The position numbers and the translations under genes were made by a program. Positions 8,087 through 17,000 of a DNA stretch of 64,000 nucleotides are shown one piece after another. Each line of letters starts with the position of its first letter. The stretch's first letter is position 1. The DNA is from Nostoc sp. ATCC 53789 (GTDB taxonomy: Bacteria > Cyanobacteriota > Cyanobacteriia > Cyanobacteriales > Nostocaceae), in assembly GCF_009873495.1 (NCBI RefSeq), contig NZ_CP046703.1, positions 434,001 through 498,000 of the forward strand, read 5' to 3'. The notes beneath the pieces are model-generated. The model saw only the letters and a program-made list of their open reading frames with translations, was not told where the DNA came from and did no database searches.

Positions 8087-11000
8087 ATGAATTTAATAAA
8101 GCTTCTAGAAAATCTTTCAGCAAAGAATGTTGAACTTTGGGTTGATGGAGACAAACTGCGCTATCGATCGCCTGAAAACTCCCTAACCCCTGAGTTATTG
8201 CGCGAAATTCAGCAATCTGAACTAGAAATTATCCAAATTTTATCCCAGAGTACCGCTCAGGCTGCAACTTATCCCCTCTCTCACGGTCAAAAGGCACTCT
8301 GGTTTTTATATCAATTAGCACGCAACAGTACTGCTTACAATGTCACGTATGCAGCAAAATTAGTTATAAGTTTAGATATTCTTGCCCTAAAGCAGGCAGC
8401 ACAAGCTCTAGTTGAAAGGCATCCACTTTTGAGGACTACCTTTGCAACCATTGACGACGAACCTGTGCAAACAGTTCACGAAAATCAGCAAGTTGACTTT
8501 AGCATCCAAGAAGCTTCCGATCTTGGGCAAGATGATATAAACAACTGGCTTTCAGAAAAGAGCGATCGCCCTTTCGACTTAGAGCAAGGCCCGATATTGC
8601 GCTTTGATTTATTAATTAACCATATTAAAACTGATAAATTAGCAACCAAAGAACATATTCTCCTAATCACGCTGCATCAGATAGTGGGAGATTTCCGGTC
8701 TTTAGAAATCATAATTGGCGAACTGAGAGCTTTGTATAAAGCGATGTCTACGACGGGCTACGCCTACGCCACAGGTGAAACAGCCCAACTATCAACGCAA
8801 AATTATCAATATCAAGATTACGTCAAATGCTCAGAGCAAATGCTCGCTAGTTCACATGGAGAAAGTTTGTGGGCTTACTGGCAGCAACAACTATCTGGTG
8901 AGTTGCCATTACTAAATTTGCCAACAGATCGACCAAGACCTCAGACCAAAACCTACAATGGTGCTTCCCGCTTTTTTACTGTTGAGAAAGAACTGCGGCA
9001 AAAGCTCACAGAATTGGCGACGAGAGAAAGTGCCTCTCTATATATCCTTTTATTAACAGCATTACAAATACTATTACGACGTTATACCAATCAAGAAGAT
9101 ATTTTAATTGGCTCTCCAATGGTGAATCGGAGCCGTTCAGAGTTTGAAAGTATTGTCGGTCATTTTACTAATCCTGTAGTCTTGCGAGGAGACCTTTCAG
9201 GAAATCCCACCTTTGAAGAGATGCTGGAGCGATCGCACTCTTGTGTATTAGATGCCCAAGACCATCAAGATTATCCCTTTTCCCTGCTGGTAGAGCAACT
9301 GCAACCTGTCCGCAACCCCAGTTTTTCGCCACTCTATCAGGTAGCCTTCGTCTGCGATCGCTCTCACCAGAATATAGATATTAATGATGATTTGATTTTG
9401 GAATCAATGATTCCAGAGTCTAAAGGAGCCGCCTTTGATTTAACCTTAACTATTTTTGAGGGCACAGACTCACTCAAAGGTACGTGGAATTATAACACCG
9501 ACTTATTTGATGACAGTGCGATCGCGCGGATGATGGGGCATTTTGTAACTTTGCTCGAAGCAATTGTGGCAAATCCACAGCAACGAATTGACCAATTACC
9601 AATGCTCACACAATCTGAAGAACGGCAGTTATTAGTTGAGTGGAATGATACTCAAGTAGACTACGCCTTCGATAAATGTATTCATCAGTTATTTGAAGAA
9701 CAGGTAAAGCGTACACCTGATGCTGTGGCGGTGGTGTTTGAGAATCAACAATTGACGTACCGCGAATTAAACAGCCGTGCTAACCAGTTGGCGTATTGCT
9801 TGCAGTCTTTGGGTGTGAAACCCGACGTGCTGGTGGGGATTTGTGTAGAGCGCTCCTTAGAGATGGTGGTGGGACTACTTGGCATTCTCAAGGCGGGTGG
9901 GGCTTACGTACCACTTGACCCAGAATATCCCAAAGACCGTCTGAACTTCATGCTTGCAGATGCTCAAGTTCCAGTATTAATAAGTCAACAGCGACTCCTG
10001 GATCGACTACCTGAGTATCAGGCAAAACTGATTTGTTTAGATGAAGTCTGGTCAGAAATTCTGCAAAACAAACAGAACAACCCTATTGAGGTAGTAAAGA
10101 GTACCGATCTAGCGAATGTAATTTACACATCCGGCTCCACAGGCAAACCCAAAGGGGTAATGGTTGAGCATAGTGGATTGTGCAATCTTGCTCAAGCTCA
10201 AATTCAGGTTTTCGGCTTGTCTGGTGATAGTCGAGTTCTCCAGTTTGCCTCCTTCAGTTTTGATGCTTGCATATCAGAAATCCTGATGGCTTTGGGATCT
10301 GGGGCAAGACTTTACTTAGGAACAAAAGACTCGATAATGCCGGGTATGCCTTTAATTGAGCGATTAAAGAATGATGGCATTACCCATGTTACCCTACCAC
10401 CATCAGCCTTAGCAGTCCTGCCAGTAGAAGAACTGCCAACATTGCAAGCGATCGTTGTTGCCGGAGAAGCCTGTCCTCTGGAACTGATGCGACAATGGTC
10501 AAAAGGCAGAAACTTCTTCAACGCCTACGGCCCGACAGAAGCGAGTGTTTGTGCAGCGATCGCCAAATGCACTCCAGAGGACGAAAAAATTACCATTGGT
10601 CGTCCAATTGCCAATGCAGAAATCTACATTTTAGATTCACAATTACAACCAGTACCAATTGGTGTACCAGGAGAACTGCACATTGGTGGTGCGGGAGTGG
10701 CGCGAGGTTATCTCAACCGAAACGAGTTAACACAACAGAAATTCATCCCCAACCCCTTTAGTAGAAGCAGGGGAGCAGGGGAGCAGGGGAGCAGGGGGAG
10801 AGAACGTCTCTACAAAACTGGGGATTTAGCACGTTATCTGCCAGATGGCAATATCGAATACTTGGGTCGTATCGACAACCAAGTAAAAATCCGGGGATTC
10901 CGCATTGAGTTGGGAGAAATCGAAGCAACACTGAGCCAACATCCTCATGTGCAAGCATCATGTGTGATAGCCCGTGAAGATATTCCTGGTGACAAGCGCC

Positions 11001-14000
11001 TAATAGCCTATATCGTACTGCAACCAGAGCAGACAGCCACAGTTAAAGAACTGCGTAGCTTCCTCAAAGAAAAGCTACCAGAATATATGGTACCAAGTGC
11101 GATCGCCATCTTAGAATCTTTACCCCTAACCCCCAACGGCAAAATAGATCGTCGCGCTCTACCAGAGCCAACTAGTGAATTATCAGAGAAATATGTAGCT
11201 CCCCGCACCCCTATCGAAGAAATCCTTGCAGTAATTTGGCAACAAGTTCTGAAATTAGAGCTTGTAGGCAGACATGACAACTTCTTTGAACTAGGGGGAC
11301 ATTCCCTACTAGCAACGCAATTCATCTCCCGTGTGCGTAGCAGATTAAAAGTAGAAATATCATTGCGTGAGTTATTTGCTGCACCAACAATTGCCGAGTT
11401 AGCACCATCAATTCAGCAGTTACAGCAGCAAAATATAGAACTGTCAGCACCACCCATCTTAAGGCGGGTAGAGAATATAGAAATACCACTGTCTTATGCT
11501 CAACAGCGTTTATGGTTTTTAAACCAGTTAGAGTCGAACAGTGCCTTATACAACATTGCCCTTGGTTTGCGTCTAGTAGGAACTTTTAATTTTGCAGCTT
11601 TAGAACAAAGTTTAAAAGAACTTATCGATCGCCATGAAGTCTTACGCACCAACTTTGTTACTGTTGATGGAAAGCCAACACAAATAATTCAAACTCAAAC
11701 AAATTGGACAGTTGCAGTTGTTGACTTGCAGCATTTACCCTTAACAGAACAACAAACTGCTGCACAGAAATTACTGGAACAAAAAGCAATTGAGCCTTTT
11801 GACTTAGCTCATGATGCCTTAATTAGAGCGACATTAGTAATGCTGTCTCCAAAAGAACAGTGCTTATTAGTGAGTATGCACCACGTTGTCTGTGATGGCT
11901 GGTCAATAGGTGTGTTTGTCCAGGAGTTACAAGCACTGTACAATGCTTATTCAATTGGTCAAGCGTCACCCCTGTTGCCACTACCAATACAGTACGCAGA
12001 TTTTGCAATTTGGCAAAGACAATGGTTGCAAGGAGAGGTACTACAAAACCATTTGAGTTACTGGGAAAAACAATTGGCAAATGCACCCACATTCTTGCCA
12101 CTACCCACAGATAGACCCAGACCTGCTGTGCAGACTTTCAATGGCTCATATCATGTGTTTACTCTGTCTGTTGAGTTAACTCAACGGTTGTTGGAGCTAA
12201 GTCAACAGCAAGGTTGTACTCTGTTCATGACTTTGTTGGCGGTATATAATACCCTGCTTTATCGCTACACCGGACAATCAGATATTTTGGTGGGGACACC
12301 AATTGCTAACCGCGATCGCACCGAGCTAGAACGACTCATTGGCTTTTTTGTCAATACCTTAGTGATGCGGACTGATTTAGCAGGGAACCCCAGTTTTAAC
12401 GAATTACTCCTGCGCCTCAGAGAAATGGCATTATCCGCTTATGCTCATCAAGATTTGCCCTTTGAGATGTTGGTGGAAGCATTGGAACCAGAACGGGATC
12501 TCAGCTATACACCATTGTTCCAAGTGATGTTCGTTCTCCTGAACGCTCCCATGTCTGAAATAGAGTTGACTGAGTTAAGTGTCAGTGGCTTGCCAATAGA
12601 AATCACCACGTCAAAGTTTGATTTAACTTTATCAATGGAAAATACTCCCAATGGACTCTTTGGGTGGTGGGAGTATAACACTGACTTGTTTGATAGCAGC
12701 ACTATCGAACGGATGACTGGTCATTTTCTGACACTACTTGAAGCGATCGTGGCAAATCCCAGCGAGCGGATTTCCCAATTGCCAATGCTCACAGCATCTG
12801 AGCAGCAACAGTTATTAGTCGAGTGGAATGATACTCAAGTAGATTATCCCCACGATAAATGTATCCATCAGTTGTTTGAAGAGCAAGTAGAGCGTACACC
12901 CAATGCCGTCGCGGTGGTATTTGAAAATCAACAATTGACGTACCACGAATTGAATTGTCGTGCTAACCAGTTGGCGCATTATTTGCGGTCTTTGGGTGTG
13001 GGAGCCGACATACTGGTGGGGATATGTGTGGAGCGTTCTTTAGAGATGCTGGTGGGATTACTTGGTATTCTCAAGGCGGGTGGAGCTTACGTACCACTTG
13101 ACCCTGAGTATCCCCAAGAGCGTCTGAGCTTTATCTTAGAAGATGCTCAAGTTTCCGTGCTGCTAACCCAACAGCATTTAGTTGATAAATTACCTGAATG
13201 TCAGGCGCAGCTTGTAAGTTTAGATACTAACTGGCAGTTTATTTCTCAGTTACCTCAAGGAAATCCCATCACTAATGTCCAAGCTAGTAACTTAACTTAT
13301 GTGATTTATACTTCCGGTTCTACAGGCCAGCCCAAAGGTGTGCAAATTTCACATACGGCTGTGAGCAATTTCCTATCTGCCATGCAGCAGCGCCCAGGAA
13401 TAACAGAACAAGATACACTGCTTGCAGTCACTACTATTTCCTTTGATATTGCTGCCTTAGAAATTTTTCTGCCTATAACTGTAGGTGCATGTCTAGTCAT
13501 AGCCCGTCGTGACGTGACCCTTGATGGAAGAGAGTTATGTGATTTGCTAGTTAAGTCTAAGGCAACAATTATGCAAGCAACTCCAGCTACTTGGAGATTG
13601 CTTTTAGACTCTAACTACCAATTTAGCGATTTAAAAATACTTTGCGGGGGTGAAGCTTTACCTTGGGATCTAGTTAGTAAATTGCTTGCTAGGAGCGCTT
13701 CTTTGTGGAACCTTTATGGGCCAACAGAGGCTACTATTTGGTCATCAATATGTCAACTCGAATCCAGCGAGAGCTTGATTTCTATTGGTCGCCCAATTTC
13801 TAATACGCAAATCTACATACTCGACCAAAACTTACAACCAGTACCTATAGGTGTACCAGGAGAACTGCACATTGGTGGTGCAGGATTAGCAAGAGGCTAC
13901 TTGAAACGACCAGAGTTAACACAAGAAAAATTCATTCCCAATCCGTTTGAGGAGGCAGGAGGCAGAGGGCAGGAGGCAGGAGGGAGTAGATTATATAAAA

Positions 14001-17000
14001 CAGGGGATTTAGCCCGTTATTTACCAGATGGTAATATCGAATACCTGGGGCGTATCGATAACCAGGTAAAAATCCGGGGATTCCGCATTGAGTTGGGAGA
14101 AATAGAAGCAGCACTGAGCCAGCATCCTCATGTGCAAGCATCATGTGTCATAGCTCGTGAAGATACTCCTGGTGACAAGCGCTTAGTTGCCTACATCGTA
14201 CCTCAACCACAAGTAACACTCACAATTAGCGAACTACGTAGCAACCTCAAGGAAAAGTTACCAGACTACATGGTTCCTTCGGCAATAGTTATCCTGGAGT
14301 CTTTACCGCTAACTCCCAATGGCAAAATAGACCGTCGCGCTTTACCAGCACCAGAGCCAAGTAGTGAATTATTAGAGAAATATGTCGCCCCACGCAACCC
14401 CATCGAAGAAATACTGTCACTGATTTGGCAACAAGTCCTAAAAGTAGACCTTGTAGGCAGACATGATAACTTCTTTGAGCTAGGGGGACACTCACTATTA
14501 GCAACGCAACTTATTTCCCGTGTGCGTAGCAGCTTGAAAGTAGAACTGCCATTGCGATCGCTATTTGCTGCACCAACGATCGCTGAACTATCGAATAACA
14601 TTCAACAGTTACAGCAACAAGACTTAGAACTTGCCGCAGCACCGATTTTAAGGCGGGCAGAGAATGCAGAAACACCACTGTCTTATGCTCAACAGCGTTT
14701 ATGGTTTTTAGACCAGTTCGAGCCGAACAGTGCCTCATACAACATTCCTTTCGGGTTGCGTTTAGTAGGAACTCTTAATGTTGTCGCCTTAGAACAAAGC
14801 TTAATTGAAATTATTCATCGCCACGAAGCATTACGCACTAACTTCATCACAGTTGATGGACAAGCTACTCAAATCATTCACAATTGGAAGGAACAGGGAA
14901 CAGGGAACAGGGAACAGGAAAATATACCCTGGACACTATCAGTTGTTGACTTAAAGCATTTACCTTTAACAGAACAAAAAACTGCTGCACAGAAATTAGT
15001 CCAAGAACAAGCGTTTCTTCCTTTTGACTTAGCTCATGATGCATTAATCAGAGCGACATTAATAGTACTGTCTCCTACAGAGCAGTGGTTATTAGTGTGT
15101 ATGCACCACGTTGTCTCTGATGGCTGGTCAATAGGTGTGTTTAGCCAGGAGTTACAAGCACTGTACAATGCTTATTCTCAAGGTCAACCGTCACCTTTGT
15201 TGCCACTACCAATTCAGTACGCAGATTTTGCAATTTGGCAAAGACAATGGTTGCAAGGAGAGGTTCTACAAAGCCAATTAAGTTACTGGAAACAACAATT
15301 GGCAAATGCACCTACGTTCTTGCCATTACCCACAGATAGACCTAGACCTGCTATACAGACTTTCAATGGCGCATATCAAGAGTTTGCTTTGTCGAGTGAA
15401 CTAACTCAACGGTTAGTGCAGCTGAGTCAAAAGCAAGGGGTGACTTTGTTTATGACTCTGTTGGCGGCATATAATACTCTGCTTTATCGCTACACAGGAC
15501 AAACAGATATTTTGGTGGGGACACCAATTGCTAACCGCGATCGCACCGAGATAGAAGGACTCATTGGCTTTTTTGTCAATACTTTGGTGATGCGGACTGA
15601 TTTATCTCTTAATCCTAGTTTTAACGAATTACTCCCACGTATCCGGGAAATGGCATTATCCGCATACGCTCATCAAGATTTGCCCTTTGAAATGTTGGTG
15701 GAAGCATTGCAGCCAGAACGGGATCTCAGCTATACACCACTATTTCAGGTGATGTTCGTTCTCAATAATGCGCCCACATCTGAAGTAGAGTTGACTGGGT
15801 TAAGTATCAGTTCTTTGCCTATAGAAAGTGCGATCGCCAAGTTTGATTTAACTTTATCAATGGAAAACACTAGCACTGGTTTAGTGGGAGGGTGGGAATA
15901 CAACATTGACTTGTTTGATAGCAACACAATTGAACGGATAACTGGTCATTTTGTGACATTGCTAGAAGCTATTGTTGCTAATCCTCAAGAGCGGATTTCT
16001 CAATTACCAATGCTCACAGCATTTGAGCAACAACAATTATTAGTTGAGTGGAATGATACAAGCGTAGATTATCCCCAAGATAAATGTATTCATCAGTTGT
16101 TTGAAGAACAGGTGGAACGCATCCCCGATGCTGTAGCGGTAGTGTTTGAGAATCAACAATTGACTTACCACCAGTTGAATTGTCGTGCTAACCACTTAGC
16201 GCATTACTTGCAGTCTTTGGGAGTGTCCGCCGATGTGCTGGTGGGGATATGTGTGGAGCGCTCTCTGGAGATGGTGGTGGGATTACTTGGTATTCTCAAG
16301 GCGGGTGGGGCTTACGTACCACTTGACCCTGAGTATCCCCAAGAGCGTCTGACTTTCATGCTGGCAGACGCTCAAGTTTCTGTGCTGCTTACTCAACAGC
16401 ATCTAGTTGAGAAATTACCTCGACATCAAGCGCGTGTAGTCCACTTAGATAAAGACTGGGTTGCGATCGCTAAGTCCAGCCAAGAGAATCCAATTGCCCA
16501 GGTGCAAGCTAGTAACGTAGCTTATGTGATTTATACTTCTGGCTCTACTGGTCAACCGAAGGGGGTAATACTATCTCACAGTAACCTTTGCAACCACATG
16601 TTCTGGATGCAAGCAACATTCCCCCTGACTAAAGAAGACAAAGTACTGCAAAAAACTCCCTTTGGCTTTGATGCCTCAGTTTGGGAATTCTATGCTCCAT
16701 TGTTAGCAGGTGGACAGTTGTTAATAGCTGAACCCAGAGGTCATACTGACAGTGCTTATCTCTTAAGGTTAATTGCCCAGCAGCAGGTAACTACTATTCA
16801 ACTTGTTCCATCTTTACTGCAAATGCTTTTAGAACAGGGAGGAATCGAAACTTGTCACTCCCTCAAACACGTGTTCTGTGGCGGTGAAGTCTTACCCGTT
16901 ACTCTGCAAGAAAGCTTGTTAAGTAAACTAGATGTAAATTTACACAATCTCTACGGCCCAACAGAAGCTTGTATTGATGCAACTTTCTGGAATTGTCAGC

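Noticed and set aside
10758-10961. Minus-strand open frames inside ncpA/ncpB with LLPCSPAPLLPCF-type ends
   Set aside because: They are the reverse reading of the AGCAGGGG repeat (CCCCTGCT has no stops in any frame) joined to antisense of conserved NRPS motifs.
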